64,000 bases of DNA from Shewanella sp. MBTL60-007 (GTDB lineage: Bacteria > Pseudomonadota > Gammaproteobacteria > Enterobacterales > Shewanellaceae). Below the pieces are notes generated by a model. The model made no database searches. It was not told where the DNA came from and saw only the letters and a list, made by a program, of their open reading frames with translations. Every line of letters starts with the position of its first letter. Position 1 is the stretch's first letter. Where the stretch lies: contig NZ_BPET01000012.1 in the NCBI RefSeq assembly GCF_019654915.1, positions 1 to 64,000 on the forward strand. The letters run 5' to 3'. Made by a program: the position numbers and the translations under genes. This document shows positions 10,176 through 19,353 of the stretch, in pieces.

Positions 10176-10640
10176 CTAATTAACTATCTCTATCGGCTTG
10201 CCAAGAGACTTGATTATGACGGGTTGTGCCTGTTCTTCTAATCTCTTTGCTGCTCGCTTACCTATAGCCCAAAAGGCTAGGGCCCCAGATAACGCACCAA
10301 GAATCGATAGTAGATCTGAGTGGGTATCGGCTAAGCCAGCAACTTGATTACCGCTAAAGGCGCCGATAAATAAACCGATAAGCGGCAAAATATAGACTAA
10401 AGCAGCCGCTTTAAGAATCACGCTCTCAGGCAAACCTAGCTTTAGTCGCTCGCCTTTAACAAACTGACGCTCACTCTGAATAGAGAAACGCTGAACCTTA
10501 GATGAGAAAGCTTTAGAAACGGCCGATGTGCCACACGTATCACCGCTTTCGCAATGATTACAGGCACTCTTCATTTCGACCTCTACCACGACCCAACCAG
10601 AGTTGCTATTGGCAACAACTCTGGCGACCTCTTCCATCAT
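10176..10640 (-). CDS. rseC: SoxR-reducing system protein RseC
   Basis: RseC is an inner-membrane protein encoded with the sigma-E regulators; in E. coli it also takes part in reducing SoxR. The 154 residues have an N-terminal Cys cluster ('CNHCESGDTC', residues about 28-37) and two membrane helices at about 87-105 and 110-130. AAGG lies 8 bp before the ATG. It is the last gene of rpoE-rseA-rseB-rseC, 13 bp after rseB. Confidence 0.93.
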   Translation of the reverse strand: MMEEVARVVANSNSGWVVVEVEMKSACNHCESGDTCGTSAVSKAFSSKVQRFSIQSERQFVKGERLKLGLPESVILKAAALVYILPLIGLFIGAFSGNQVAGLADTHSDLLSILGALSGALAFWAIGKRAAKRLEEQAQPVIIKSLGKPIEIVN

Positions 10641-10653
10641 GACAAAACCTTCA

Positions 10654-11586
10654 TTACTGTAACATGATACTCTTGGCTATACGGCTCAAGGTCTCAGCAG
10701 GAACCTTACCCACAGCAACAACTTCAGCATTGCCAACTCGCTCTGTCGCAAGTGATAAGCCGTTACGAGTGACTAACTCTTCTGGGAGAGGAGCTTCACC
10801 CGCTTTAGCAACGTAAACCGAAATATTGGCTAAACCATCGCTTATGGCAATGTATTCTACCGCTTCTTTGCTGCCAATCAGCCTGTGTTGATCTTTAATC
10901 AATACCTTGAAGCCCGCAGGTAACCAGCTAAACTGCCAATCTTCACCACCCTCTCTATCAGACTGAGACAATACCGGCGGCCACTCCTGTTTATAGGCTT
11001 CTTTAAGAATTGCAGGAACATCATCAAGCACCAACAATTCAACCACTAGAAGTTGCTCTAATAGCTGTTTGTCACCACTTATCATGTCAAAACGCAGTGG
11101 CAGATAGGTGTCCATGTCCAGCCACACCTGATATCCATAACGGTTATCATCGGTTGGAATGATACGCACAAGTTGACCTGGGCGACCTGCAATTCGGCTG
11201 CGACCTCCCAGTACAAACTGATAGCCCGCTTCTAACTTAGAGATGTCATCGGCAAAGGCACCGGGAATAACCCCCTGGATACGATTAGAATGCACGCTAT
11301 AAGCAGGTTGATCATGCTCAATAAAAGTAACGGTATTCCCCACACGCACAGCGTTTTTTGGCGGTCCATTTAGATGCTCTAAAAAGGCCACTTCTTCGTC
11401 ATTAACTTTACCGTGTATATAAACCAGAGGCCGGATATGATCTGCCTGAAGTTGGATAAGAGATATTTTAAATTCTTGTTCTCGCAGGGCTTGGCTCATA
11501 TTTTCTAGCCAAGCTTTGGCGGGCATGTCTTCCCGCGCCATCGCGGGAAAACTCATGGCTATAATAGCCAATAGGATTAGACGCAA
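10654..11586 (-). CDS. rseB: Sigma-E regulatory protein RseB
   Basis: RseB is a periplasmic protein that binds the RseA periplasmic domain and protects it from DegS until lipopolysaccharide or lipoprotein intermediates displace it. The 310 residues begin with a signal peptide ending 'FPAMA'; the rest resembles the two-domain MucB/RseB fold. The start codon is TTG. It is convincing because AGGAG lies 5-6 bp upstream, immediately after the rseA stop, and because it gives a proper signal peptide. Confidence 0.94.
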   Translation of the reverse strand: MRLILLAIIAMSFPAMAREDMPAKAWLENMSQALREQEFKISLIQLQADHIRPLVYIHGKVNDEEVAFLEHLNGPPKNAVRVGNTVTFIEHDQPAYSVHSNRIQGVIPGAFADDISKLEAGYQFVLGGRSRIAGRPGQLVRIIPTDDNRYGYQVWLDMDTYLPLRFDMISGDKQLLEQLLVVELLVLDDVPAILKEAYKQEWPPVLSQSDREGGEDWQFSWLPAGFKVLIKDQHRLIGSKEAVEYIAISDGLANISVYVAKAGEAPLPEELVTRNGLSLATERVGNAEVVAVGKVPAETLSRIAKSIMLQ

Positions 11587-11598
11587 GCTAACTCCTCA

Positions 11599-12204
11599 TT
11601 ATTGAGCAACAGGTGTAGTATCGACCTCACTATTGTCGTCGATATTCACTCCATTATTCAATCTTTGTTGCAACATATGATCTTGAATATAGGCATTGAT
11701 ACGGCGACGCTGGTCAGCCATCTGATCATTGGTATAACTTTGATTCTGTTGTACCGCCCCCGTTTGCAAGCTCACAGGTGAAGCGCTACCAACTAATGGA
11801 CGCGTATTGAGTACTGGCAGTGGAGAATTGTCCACTAAGCTATCTTGGTTATAGTTCTGTACACCTACGACAGCAACCATAGCGACAGTCGCAGCAATCG
11901 CATATTGGCCAAATTGCTTGAACAGTGGAATAACTTTACCTGCTGCAGCACTATTTGACTCCTTAGCCACAGTGCTAGGCTTAGGCGCCACAATCGCAGG
12001 TTCTTCGTCAATGGCCGCCATAATGCTTCCGCTAAGATCCAAAGACATTGTCTTTGGTAACTCACCACGCATCGCATCACCAATCATATGATAATCACGC
12101 CACTGTTCATGTGAATCTGCGTCAGCGACTAACTCAGCTAACGTGTGCTCGTCAATCTCACCATCGACAGCAGCAGATACCCATTCCTGACCTAACTTAT
12201 CCAT
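11599..12204 (-). CDS. rseA: Anti-sigma-E factor RseA
   Basis: RseA spans the inner membrane and sequesters sigma-E; outer-membrane stress triggers its stepwise cleavage by DegS and RseP. The N-terminal cytoplasmic domain ('EWVSAAVDGEID...WRDYHMIGDAMRGE', about 1-60) binds the sigma factor. A single membrane helix lies at about 98-115 ('YAIAATVAMVAVVGV'), with a periplasmic tail of about 85 residues. AGGTGA precedes the ATG. It starts 25 bp after rpoE. Confidence 0.95.
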   Translation of the reverse strand: MDKLGQEWVSAAVDGEIDEHTLAELVADADSHEQWRDYHMIGDAMRGELPKTMSLDLSGSIMAAIDEEPAIVAPKPSTVAKESNSAAAGKVIPLFKQFGQYAIAATVAMVAVVGVQNYNQDSLVDNSPLPVLNTRPLVGSASPVSLQTGAVQQNQSYTNDQMADQRRRINAYIQDHMLQQRLNNGVNIDDNSEVDTTPVAQ

Positions 12205-12229
12205 TATTCACCTATCTTTATCTAAGATG

Positions 12230-12808
12230 CTAACGTTCTAGCAACGGCTTAAGCTTTTTATCGATTGCCTCTCGAGCTCTGAAGATCCGCGATCTTACAG
12301 TACCCACAGGGCAATCCATGACATTGGCAATCTCTTCATAGCTCATACCATCGAGCTCTCGTAAAGAAATAGCCATCTTTAACTCTTCTGGCAACGTGTC
12401 TAAGGTATCAAAAACTACCTTTTGAATTTCATCTGACAAAACCAGACGCTCCGGGGAGGCAAACTCCTTTAGTGCATCACTGCCATCATAATATTCAGCT
12501 TCTTCAGCATCGACATCATTCGCTGGGGCGCGACGCCCCTGAGCGACCAGATGATTCTTCGCAGTATTCACTGCAATGCGGTACAACCAAGTATAAAACG
12601 CACTTTCACCACGAAAGTTTGGTAATGCGCGGTAAGCTTTAATAAAAGCTTCCTGCGAAACATCAGCAACATCGGCCTGATTTCGTACGTAACGAGATAC
12701 CAGATTCGCGACCTTGTTTTGATATTTCTGTACCAAAAGGTTAAAAGCGTTTTTGTCTCCACGCTGTACGCGCTCAACTAATTGTTGATCACTTATTTGT
12801 CCACTCAT
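12230..12808 (-). CDS. rpoE: RNA polymerase sigma-E factor RpoE
   Basis: RpoE is the extracytoplasmic-function sigma factor for outer-membrane protein and lipopolysaccharide stress. The 192 residues contain region 2 ('KYQNKVANLVSRYV...DVSQEAFIKAYRALPNF', about 24-70) and region 4 ('SLRELDGMSYEEIANVMDCPVGTVRSRIFRAREAI' portion, about 145-185), both typical of the family. It heads the rse operon and is preceded by a sigma-E-type promoter at 12871-12897, so it probably activates itself. Confidence 0.97.
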   Translation of the reverse strand: MSGQISDQQLVERVQRGDKNAFNLLVQKYQNKVANLVSRYVRNQADVADVSQEAFIKAYRALPNFRGESAFYTWLYRIAVNTAKNHLVAQGRRAPANDVDAEEAEYYDGSDALKEFASPERLVLSDEIQKVVFDTLDTLPEELKMAISLRELDGMSYEEIANVMDCPVGTVRSRIFRAREAIDKKLKPLLER

Positions 12809-12870
12809 CCGAGCCGACTACTCCTAAATCTAATACTGATTTCTCAGCCGCTCGAATCATATTCACTTAT

Positions 12871-12897
12871 GTAGACTAGCGCGTTTCAAAAAAGTTC
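12871..12897 (-). promoter_or_regulatory. Sigma-E-type promoter of rpoE-rseABC
   Basis: On the minus strand GAACTT (12892-12897) and TCTAC (12871-12875) are separated by exactly 16 bp, matching the sigma-E consensus (GGAACTT, 16 bp, TCTGA/TCTAA). The site lies about 60 bp upstream of the rpoE start, as in the E. coli rpoE P2 promoter. This supports positive autoregulation. Confidence 0.8.
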
Positions 12898-13027
12898 TAA
12901 AAAAATTTGCAAAGATGTGATTTTCTTTTACGGAAGCTTTGATTTTTTATATGCGACCGATGAAAGTATCCATATTCGACGCCATGGTTTAACATAGTCG
13001 GACTCCCAGATAACTCTATGATACCTG

Positions 13028-14638
13028 ATGAAACAAGTAGTTGAACACCAATCTGACGTTTTGGTTATCGGTAGTGGTGCTGCCGGTCTCACTTTAGCTT
13101 TGCATCTTGCTGAAAAATCAAAAGTTATTTTGCTATCCAAAGGGCCACTCAGCGAAGGCTCAACCTATTATGCCCAGGGCGGTATCGCCTCAGTCTTCGA
13201 TGAAGAGGACACGATCGAGTCCCATGTTGCCGACACATTAGTTGCCGGAGCTGGGCTTTGTGACGAACCCGTGGTCAAATTTACTGCCGAAAATGCCAAA
13301 GCAGCTATGCAATGGTTAATTAATTGTGGGGTGGCCTTCGATAAAGAAGAAGTTCCCGCTGGCAGTAAAAAGGAAGCGCCTTATCACTTAACTCGTGAAG
13401 GCGGCCATAGTCACAGACGCATTCTACATGCCGCAGATGCAACAGGCAAAGAGGTGCAAGTCACCCTGCAGGATCAGGCTCGCAATCACCCCAATATTCT
13501 AGTCTTAGAGCGCTACAACGCTATCGACCTTATTACGACTCGTAAATTGAGTCGTCCGGGAAACCGTGTTCAGGGAGCCTATGTTTGGAACAGAGACGAA
13601 GAGCAAGTTGAAACGGTTAAGGCGCGTTTCGTCGCGCTAGCAACTGGCGGCAGCTCTAAGGTTTATCAATATACCTCTAATCCTGATATCGCATCTGGTG
13701 ACGGCATTGCTATGGCGTGGCGCTCCGGATGCCGTGTCGCCAATATGGAATTTAATCAGTTTCATCCAACTTGCTTGTATCATGTCGATGCCAGAAATTT
13801 CCTTCTGACCGAAGCGCTTCGTGGTGAAGGGGCTTATCTACGTCGCCCCGATGGCTCACGCTTTATGCCAGATTTTGACGAGCGTGCCGAACTTGCACCA
13901 CGCGATATCGTTGCTCGCGCCATTGACTATGAGATGAAGCGCTTAGGCTCTGACTGTGTGTACTTGGATATCACCCATAAGCCAGCAGACTTTATCATCA
14001 AACATTTTCCGACTATCTATAAGCGCTGCCTAGAGCTTGGTATCGATATCACCAAGGAACCGATCCCAGTGGTACCTGCGGCGCATTATACCTGCGGTGG
14101 TGTTATGACGGATCTGCATGGCCAAACTGATCTCAACGGCTTATACGCCATTGGCGAAGTGGCTTATACAGGCCTGCACGGAGCCAATCGATTAGCCAGT
14201 AACTCACTGCTTGAATGCCTAGTATTTGCTCGTGCGGCGGCGGAAGACATTGAGAGCCAACTGGGCAAAATCCCTATGCCAAGCTCACTACCCGCTTGGG
14301 ACGAGAGCCAAGTGTCTAACTCTGACGAAGAGGTTGTCATCGCCCATAACTGGCATGAACTTCGTCTCTTCATGTGGGATTACGTAGGCATAGTGCGTTC
14401 GGATAAACGCCTTGAACGTGCACTGCGTCGCTGCGTAATGTTGCAGCAGGAAATTCAAGAGTATTACAGTAACTTTAAGGTGAGTAATAACCTGCTAGAA
14501 CTGCGCAATTTAGTGCAAGTTGCCGAGCTGATTATTCGCTGTGCCATGGAGCGCAAGGAGAGTCGAGGCCTACACTATAATATCGATCACCCCAATAAGG
14601 ATGAATCACCAAAACCAACTATTTTGCAGCCCGACTAG
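13028..14638 (+). CDS. nadB: L-aspartate oxidase NadB
   Basis: NadB oxidises L-aspartate to iminoaspartate, the first step of de novo NAD synthesis, and passes it to NadA. The 536 residues start with an FAD-binding '[15 protein letters not shown]' motif. The succinate dehydrogenase/fumarate reductase-like fold has '[19 protein letters not shown]', '[12 protein letters not shown]' and 'NQFHPTCLY', and a helical C-terminal domain follows. It is divergent from rpoE, the same arrangement as in E. coli. The 3' end faces ygfX with only 8 bp between the stops. Confidence 0.97.
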   Translation: MKQVVEHQSDVLVIGSGAAGLTLALHLAEKSKVILLSKGPLSEGSTYYAQGGIASVFDEEDTIESHVADTLVAGAGLCDEPVVKFTAENAKAAMQWLINCGVAFDKEEVPAGSKKEAPYHLTREGGHSHRRILHAADATGKEVQVTLQDQARNHPNILVLERYNAIDLITTRKLSRPGNRVQGAYVWNRDEEQVETVKARFVALATGGSSKVYQYTSNPDIASGDGIAMAWRSGCRVANMEFNQFHPTCLYHVDARNFLLTEALRGEGAYLRRPDGSRFMPDFDERAELAPRDIVARAIDYEMKRLGSDCVYLDITHKPADFIIKHFPTIYKRCLELGIDITKEPIPVVPAAHYTCGGVMTDLHGQTDLNGLYAIGEVAYTGLHGANRLASNSLLECLVFARAAAEDIESQLGKIPMPSSLPAWDESQVSNSDEEVVIAHNWHELRLFMWDYVGIVRSDKRLERALRRCVMLQQEIQEYYSNFKVSNNLLELRNLVQVAELIIRCAMERKESRGLHYNIDHPNKDESPKPTILQPD

Positions 14639-14646
14639 ATATGCAG

Positions 14647-15063
14647 CTAGCGTAGATAAGCTAACTGAAGTAGACGACACAAATGCCGGTAATTTGTGTC
14701 GTCTAACATATCCGCCCACAGGACCAGACGCTTTTTCTTCCCCATCACGGCGATATCAAACATCACCGCAAAAGGTGTAATAACTGGCTTTCCGCTTATC
14801 ACAAAATCCATACAGTGGTCGAGCTTACCCCCGCCGTCAGCTTTAAGCACAAATTGGCAACGCCAATACCTTAAGCGATAGAACTGCCAGATAAAAAAGC
14901 CACAGCAAGCCGTAAAAACGAGGAACTTGATCCAGATATAAAAAGTATTTTCGGCGTAGGGCCAAATAAGAAAGGAACTTAAGCAAGTAACAGCAATAAC
15001 GGCCAGAGAGAGTCGCTGACCGTTTGAAGAGCGAACATCAAAACTATGCTGCTGGACGTCCAC
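14647..15063 (-). CDS. ygfX: YgfX/CptA-like inner-membrane protein
   Basis: This 138-residue protein is encoded right behind sdhE and resembles YgfX. In E. coli YgfX was reported as a membrane toxin acting on FtsZ/MreB and is linked to flavinylation-related phenotypes. Two membrane helices lie at about 20-55 ('LAVIAVTCLSSFLIWPYA', 'FLVFTACCGFFIW'), followed by a cytoplasmic beta-rich domain ending in 'LCRLLQLAYLR'. The start codon is GTG and overlaps the end of sdhE by 20 bp, which suggests coupled translation. A perfect 14-bp inverted repeat lies in its 3' end. Confidence 0.8.
   Translation of the reverse strand: MDVQQHSFDVRSSNGQRLSLAVIAVTCLSSFLIWPYAENTFYIWIKFLVFTACCGFFIWQFYRLRYWRCQFVLKADGGGKLDHCMDFVISGKPVITPFAVMFDIAVMGKKKRLVLWADMLDDTNYRHLCRLLQLAYLR
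14671..14705. terminator. 14-bp perfect hairpin inside the ygfX 3' end
   Basis: TAGACGACACAAAT (14671-14684) and ATTTGTGTCGTCTA (14692-14705) flank a 7-base loop. It lies inside the last codons of ygfX and 33 bp past the nadB stop. No T tract follows on the plus strand. It probably defines or protects the nadB 3' end in this convergent pair. Confidence 0.55.
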
Positions 15064-15307
15064 GAACCTTAATAATCATTTCAGCAAAAGCTGGGTTTGG
15101 ACAGACTTCATGTCCCATAAACCAAGCAAATAGTTCAGGGTCTTCACACTCGAGAAGCTTAACAAATACGCTCTTATCTTCTACCGACATCGCCTCATAA
15201 TGCGCTTCAACAAAAGGTTGAAATAACACATCAAGCTCAAGCATGCCTCTACGACAAGCCCATTTAACTCTCGATATTTTCATCGGTTCTTGGGTTGATT
15301 CAGACAA
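15044..15307 (-). CDS. sdhE: FAD assembly factor SdhE
   Basis: SdhE (YgfY) helps attach FAD covalently to succinate dehydrogenase and fumarate reductase flavoproteins. The 87 residues carry the diagnostic 'ACRRGMLELD' motif and 'LLECEDPELFAWFMGHE'. The start codon is TTG at 15307; GGAG lies 8 bp upstream of it, while the in-frame ATG at 15283 has only a weak site. It is followed by ygfX with a 20-bp overlap. Confidence 0.93.
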   Translation of the reverse strand: MSESTQEPMKISRVKWACRRGMLELDVLFQPFVEAHYEAMSVEDKSVFVKLLECEDPELFAWFMGHEVCPNPAFAEMIIKVRGRPAA

Positions 15308-15443
15308 GGTACAAACTCCAAACTGTTATCATTATATTGCGGCTAAGTGTACCAGCTGCCAAGCCTTAGTGTCGATAATTGCTACACGCTATTATCGATA
15401 CCAAACTCGAGTAGGCTGCAACGATTGTGTCATCAAGAAGGTG

Positions 15444-16352
15444 TTACAACTGCTGCACTTTTAAGTCGTTGCCTGCAAACAACTCGGTAAAATCAGTTTC
15501 TAATAGGCTCTTAACCGCTGGGTGTTGGATCATTCGCTCGGCAAACATCACATGATATACCTCTTTAATTTCTGAGGTTTCACCCAGTAAGGTCATGCCA
15601 TGGGCTAAAATATCTTGCTTGTAAATCGAAGGAGCAACAAAAATCCCCTGCTTGAAAAAACCAAAAGACTTCATCATCGCTGCATCGTCAAACTCTCCCA
15701 AAATGCTCACATTCAGAGCTTTTTCATCGAACCAGCGCACTAATTGCTGGCCCAGTGAGGTTCGTCTTCCAGGAATAAGTAGCTTGCCCTGCTCTAAACA
15801 TTGTGGAAAAGGCTTGGAGTAAGTCTCGGCAGAGAAAAAAGCCACACCAGACTCACCGAGTTGCTTAGAAAGAATTTCAGGGTATTTAAGACTCTCACCG
15901 GCACAATCTGAGAGAATCATATCCAGTTTATGCTCACGTAGTCGCGCCATTAACTCTTCATGTGTCGCTTCATAGCAGGCTAAATGCATCGAGCCATCGC
16001 TTGGAAGTACAGAAAGCAACACTCTGCTGCTCAGCGCCTTAGATAACGCAGCGGCAATCCCCACTTCAAACAAGATATTTTCATCTTTTTGATAGTTGAG
16101 TAAGTCGAGCATTTCATAGCTAAGGCTGAACATCTTGTCAGCATAGCGAAAAACTAACTCTCCAAGTTCGGTAGGCTCTAGCGAGCGCCCCACTCGTTTA
16201 AAAAGGCTGCCCTTAAGACTGGCTTCGAGCACACGAATCTGACCGGTGACAGTTTGCGGAGTCAAGCATAACGCCTCGGCGGCTTTTGCTACGCTGCCCT
16301 TCTTCTGGATCATCCAAAAATAGTAAAGATGGTTATAGTTTAGATTTGCCAT
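15444..16352 (-). CDS. nhaR: LysR-family activator NhaR
   Basis: NhaR activates nhaA in response to sodium. The 302 residues start 'NYNHLYYFWMIQKKGSVAKAAEALCLTPQTV', a winged helix-turn-helix typical of NhaR, followed by the LysR effector domain. It lies downstream of nhaA in the same direction, as in E. coli, but a terminator at 16374-16408 separates the two transcripts. Confidence 0.93.
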   Translation of the reverse strand: MANLNYNHLYYFWMIQKKGSVAKAAEALCLTPQTVTGQIRVLEASLKGSLFKRVGRSLEPTELGELVFRYADKMFSLSYEMLDLLNYQKDENILFEVGIAAALSKALSSRVLLSVLPSDGSMHLACYEATHEELMARLREHKLDMILSDCAGESLKYPEILSKQLGESGVAFFSAETYSKPFPQCLEQGKLLIPGRRTSLGQQLVRWFDEKALNVSILGEFDDAAMMKSFGFFKQGIFVAPSIYKQDILAHGMTLLGETSEIKEVYHVMFAERMIQHPAVKSLLETDFTELFAGNDLKVQQL

Positions 16353-16373
16353 AGGTGGATCACCGTTATAGTA

Positions 16374-16408
16374 AATAAAAACGAGGCAACTTATTCAGTT
16401 GCCTCGTT
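16374..16408 (-). terminator. Terminator after the nhaA transcript
   Basis: AACGAGGCAAC (16380-16390) pairs perfectly with GTTGCCTCGTT (16398-16408), and the minus strand continues TTTTATTTAC. It lies just past the stop of the small exported protein gene and before nhaR. Confidence 0.8.
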
Positions 16409-16420
16409 AGCTTTTTAAGT

Positions 16421-16804
16421 TTACTTAAGACGCTGACAGTCCATTAAATCAAACATTACTGCTGTTAAATCATCAGTAGTTTTAATCTCTCCGGCTGAGA
16501 ACGACTCTGCTAATCCAGAAACGAGCGAATCGCGATCTGGGATTCGATCCTGACAAAATGCACGGTTAGCTTCTTGAAAACGTTTACCACCACGGTATTT
16601 AAGTGCTCGAGACTCATAACCATCCGTCTCTAATCGTTGACCTACTGCAGCTCCTTTGTACATTAAGGCTCCGTCAACAACACCTTCTAGATAATTTTGG
16701 CACACGACACTATTGATATCTTGATTACAAACTTCAATCTGCTTGGCTGATGCCACTGCACTAAAGCCCAGACCAATAACTAATGCAAACAATCCTAATC
16801 TCAT
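16421..16804 (-). CDS. Small exported Rap1a/Tai-like protein
   Basis: This 127-residue protein has a signal peptide ending 'AVASA' at about residue 20. The mature part has four cysteines (about 26, 35, 84 and 123) and the pattern '[11 protein letters not shown]' followed by 'FCQDRI...[11 protein letters not shown]'. That resembles the Rap1a/Tai domain, known from periplasmic immunity proteins of type VI secretion amidase effectors and from many uncharacterised exported proteins. Its ATG overlaps the nhaA stop (ATGA), so it is coupled to the antiporter. No effector gene is nearby, so an immunity role is unlikely to be its main one. The domain call is from pattern only. Confidence 0.6.
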   Translation of the reverse strand: MRLGLFALVIGLGFSAVASAKQIEVCNQDINSVVCQNYLEGVVDGALMYKGAAVGQRLETDGYESRALKYRGGKRFQEANRAFCQDRIPDRDSLVSGLAESFSAGEIKTTDDLTAVMFDLMDCQRLK

Positions 16805-17976
16805 GCTTTCTCTCCTTTCTCAGGTAACACCTTCGACAACCAGAAGTAACCTATAGTTGCTGATGCTATTGACCCCAACAAAATCCCTAATCTTGCATAA
16901 TCACCGTAGATCTGTCCCTCACCTATAAAAGCAAGCGAAGAGATAAACATAGACATAGTGAAGCCGATACCACACATCACGGCAACAGGTGTAATGTGCC
17001 TCCACCCCATACCTTCAGGTAAAACGGCGAGCTTAAGCTTCACGGCAACAAAACTGAACAACATGATACCAAGCGGCTTACCCACTAATAGGCCCAGTGC
17101 AATACCTAGTGGTACTGGCGATAGCAGTGAACTCAAGCTCATGCCACTCAAATCAACGCCGGCATTAGCGAAAGCGAAGATTGGCAAAATAATGAAAGTA
17201 CTCCATGGGTGTAGACTATGCTCTAGGCTCTCAGATGGAGATGAGCCATCCTTTGCTCTAAGCGGAATACAGAATGCGATAATAACGCCAGCTAATGTCG
17301 CATGCACACCAGATTTAAGCACAGCTATCCAGAGGATAAGGCCTATAACACCATAGGGACCAAGCGCTGTTACACCTTTACGATTCAGGCCTACTAATCC
17401 CAAAATAGCAACCGCAGCTACGACTAAACTAACCGTCGATAGATCGCTACTGTAAAACAGTGCAATGATAACAACTACCCCAAGGTCATCGATAATAGCT
17501 AGTGCTAACAAGAACACTTTTAACGCGACCGGCACACGGCTTCCTAGTAACGCCATAATACCTAAAGCGAACGCGATATCCGTCGCAGCAGGAATGGCCC
17601 AGCCCACCTGAGTAATTGGATCTGAATAGTTAAAAATCAGGTATACCGCGGCAGGAAAAACCATACCACCGATAGCCGCAAATGTAGGTAAAGATGCCTG
17701 AGCACGGCTAGATAGTGCACCTTCGAGCAACTCTCTTTTTACTTCCAAACCGATAAGCATGAAGAAGATTGCCATCAAGCCATCGTTGATCCAGTGAATA
17801 AGTGTCTTATCGATATCTAGGCTACCAACACGCACTTGCATTTCTGTTTCTAGAAAGCCTTGGTACATACCCGATAACGGTGAGTTTGCTAATAACATTG
17901 CAAGCACGACGGAAATCATCAATAAGATGCCGCCTGCCGATTCCTGGCTTAGAAAATTCCTAATTGCCCGTTCCAT
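16801..17976 (-). CDS. nhaA: Na+/H+ antiporter NhaA
   Basis: NhaA expels Na+ or Li+ in exchange for protons across the inner membrane and maintains pH and salt homeostasis. The 391 residues contain about 12 membrane helices. The ion-binding pair Asp163-Asp164 lies in '[10 protein letters not shown]' and Asp133 in '[10 protein letters not shown]', all at E. coli numbering. GGAG precedes the ATG. It forms an operon with the small exported protein behind it; nhaR follows after a terminator. Confidence 0.97.
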   Translation of the reverse strand: MERAIRNFLSQESAGGILLMISVVLAMLLANSPLSGMYQGFLETEMQVRVGSLDIDKTLIHWINDGLMAIFFMLIGLEVKRELLEGALSSRAQASLPTFAAIGGMVFPAAVYLIFNYSDPITQVGWAIPAATDIAFALGIMALLGSRVPVALKVFLLALAIIDDLGVVVIIALFYSSDLSTVSLVVAAVAILGLVGLNRKGVTALGPYGVIGLILWIAVLKSGVHATLAGVIIAFCIPLRAKDGSSPSESLEHSLHPWSTFIILPIFAFANAGVDLSGMSLSSLLSPVPLGIALGLLVGKPLGIMLFSFVAVKLKLAVLPEGMGWRHITPVAVMCGIGFTMSMFISSLAFIGEGQIYGDYARLGILLGSIASATIGYFWLSKVLPEKGEKA

Positions 17977-18264
17977 TTTTTACGCTCCATAAAATCTCAA
18001 TACCGCGAGTGTAGCCGAATACGATAAACCTGAATAATCGTTTGCATCAGCCATAAACATCGGGATATCCGAAGTATTAAGTCTAGTCATAAGGAAAGTA
18101 AATATCAAACATGAGAAGAATAATCACGTTTTATAAGGTAGTAATAACAATAAAGCGCTATAGATCACACTTTTTAAGTTACCAAAACAAGATATCTATA
18201 TTAGATAACAACTCAGCACAAGCATTTAACCATCAAAAATTAATAATTTACCCGACTCGAAAAT

Positions 18265-18282
18265 AACGAGCAATTGTTCGTT
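18265..18282. repeat. Near-perfect 18-bp palindrome
   Basis: AACGAG-CAATTG-TTCGTT is a palindrome with one mismatched pair, about 290 bp upstream of nhaA. The size and AT-rich centre suit a dimeric regulator, but no specific one is recognised. Confidence 0.35.
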
Positions 18283-18354
18283 TTGTAACCGAGCGAGAGT
18301 TCAATTAGAAGAGAAGAGCAAAGCTTGTAAATAGGTGATACAAACAGGAAAGCT

Positions 18355-18385
18355 GCTAAAACACGCCTAAAAGGCGAGTCTTAGC
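18355..18385. terminator. Hairpin downstream of thyA
   Basis: A 13-bp imperfect stem (11 pairs match) runs from GCTAAAACACGCC to GGCGAGTCTTAGC around a 5-base loop. It begins 33 bp past the thyA stop. The T tract on the minus strand is poor, so termination is likely but not certain. Confidence 0.5.
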
Positions 18386-18417
18386 ATTAAAGGTTTATTT
18401 TATATGATGAAGGGTTA

Positions 18418-19269
18418 TTACACGGAAAATGGATAACTGATGGCATCGTGATACTCATAACCAATCACTTCAAAATCTTCCATTGTCACCCAGGTCTCAA
18501 GATCTTCTAATGACTTGATATCAGGGTTAATCACTAACTTTGGCGAAGTAAAAGGCTCACGCTTGAGCTGCACATCTCTCATCAACTCCAATTGATCTTC
18601 ATAGATATGGGCGTTAACAATTTTATGGAATGCAGTTCCCGCTTTGTGCCCTGTAATTTGTGCCATTAAAGCCAAAAGCGTAAATACCTGAACCTGATTG
18701 AAATTCAGCCCTAGTGGAACATCACACGAGCGCTGGAAGCTGGTTAGATGCAAGGTATCACCCACTAAAGAGAAATTATGGGTATGCATACACGGCCTTA
18801 AACAACCCATATGAAACTCACCAGGATTATAGAAGCTCAAGATCTCGCCTCTATCGTCAACCCCTTTAGATAAATCATCTACAATTTTACGCAACTGATC
18901 GATGCTACCACCATCCGGCTTACTCCAGCCACGGCCCTGAACACCGTATACACGGCCCATATCATCAACACCTTTACGGTGAGGATTGTTTAACCAGGCT
19001 TGGTTATCATTAGCGTTGGCATTCCATGTATTGCAGCCGATCTTTCTAAAATCGGCAGCGTTATCATAACCTCGAATATAACCTAATAATTCAGCGATAG
19101 CCGCTTTGTAAAAGCTCTTACGAGTGGTGATTAGGGGAAACTCATTTTTATCAACATGATAGACTAGATCAGCATTAATCACGGTAAGACAACGTTTACC
19201 GGTGCGGCTATTCTCAACCCATGTTCCTTCATCAATAATGCGCTGACAAAGATCTAAATACTGTTTCAT
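18418..19269 (-). CDS. thyA: Thymidylate synthase ThyA
   Basis: ThyA methylates dUMP to dTMP with methylenetetrahydrofolate. The 283 residues contain the catalytic Cys160 in '[10 protein letters not shown]', the phosphate-binding '[14 protein letters not shown]' (179-192) and '[12 protein letters not shown]'. It is about 20 residues longer than E. coli ThyA (264) and has 'LRPCM' in place of the usual 'LPPCH'. It looks like the longer type I recall from Vibrio. AAGG lies before the ATG. The gene usually upstream, lgt, is absent here. Confidence 0.95.
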   Translation of the reverse strand: MKQYLDLCQRIIDEGTWVENSRTGKRCLTVINADLVYHVDKNEFPLITTRKSFYKAAIAELLGYIRGYDNAADFRKIGCNTWNANANDNQAWLNNPHRKGVDDMGRVYGVQGRGWSKPDGGSIDQLRKIVDDLSKGVDDRGEILSFYNPGEFHMGCLRPCMHTHNFSLVGDTLHLTSFQRSCDVPLGLNFNQVQVFTLLALMAQITGHKAGTAFHKIVNAHIYEDQLELMRDVQLKREPFTSPKLVINPDIKSLEDLETWVTMEDFEVIGYEYHDAISYPFSV

Positions 19270-19283
19270 GATTATCTACCTTT

Positions 19284-19312
19284 AAAAAAGAGTTGCTGAG
19301 ATTACTCTCAGC
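19284..19312 (-). terminator. Terminator of the TauE/SafE gene
   Basis: GCTGAGA (19295-19301) and TCTCAGC (19306-19312) form a perfect stem with a 4-base loop, and the minus strand continues to a run of six T. It separates the permease gene from thyA. Confidence 0.7.
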
Positions 19313-19353
19313 GCTAAACGCGGAAATACTACCAATAATTGCTCTGTAGAACA

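Larger units (their letters stand above)
17977..18417. other. AT-rich intergenic region upstream of nhaA
   Basis: This 441-bp stretch lies between thyA (ending) and nhaA (starting), both on the minus strand, and should hold the nhaA promoter and NhaR sites. It contains an 18-bp near-perfect palindrome at 18265-18282 and a hairpin at 18355-18385. I see no coding potential. Confidence 0.5.
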
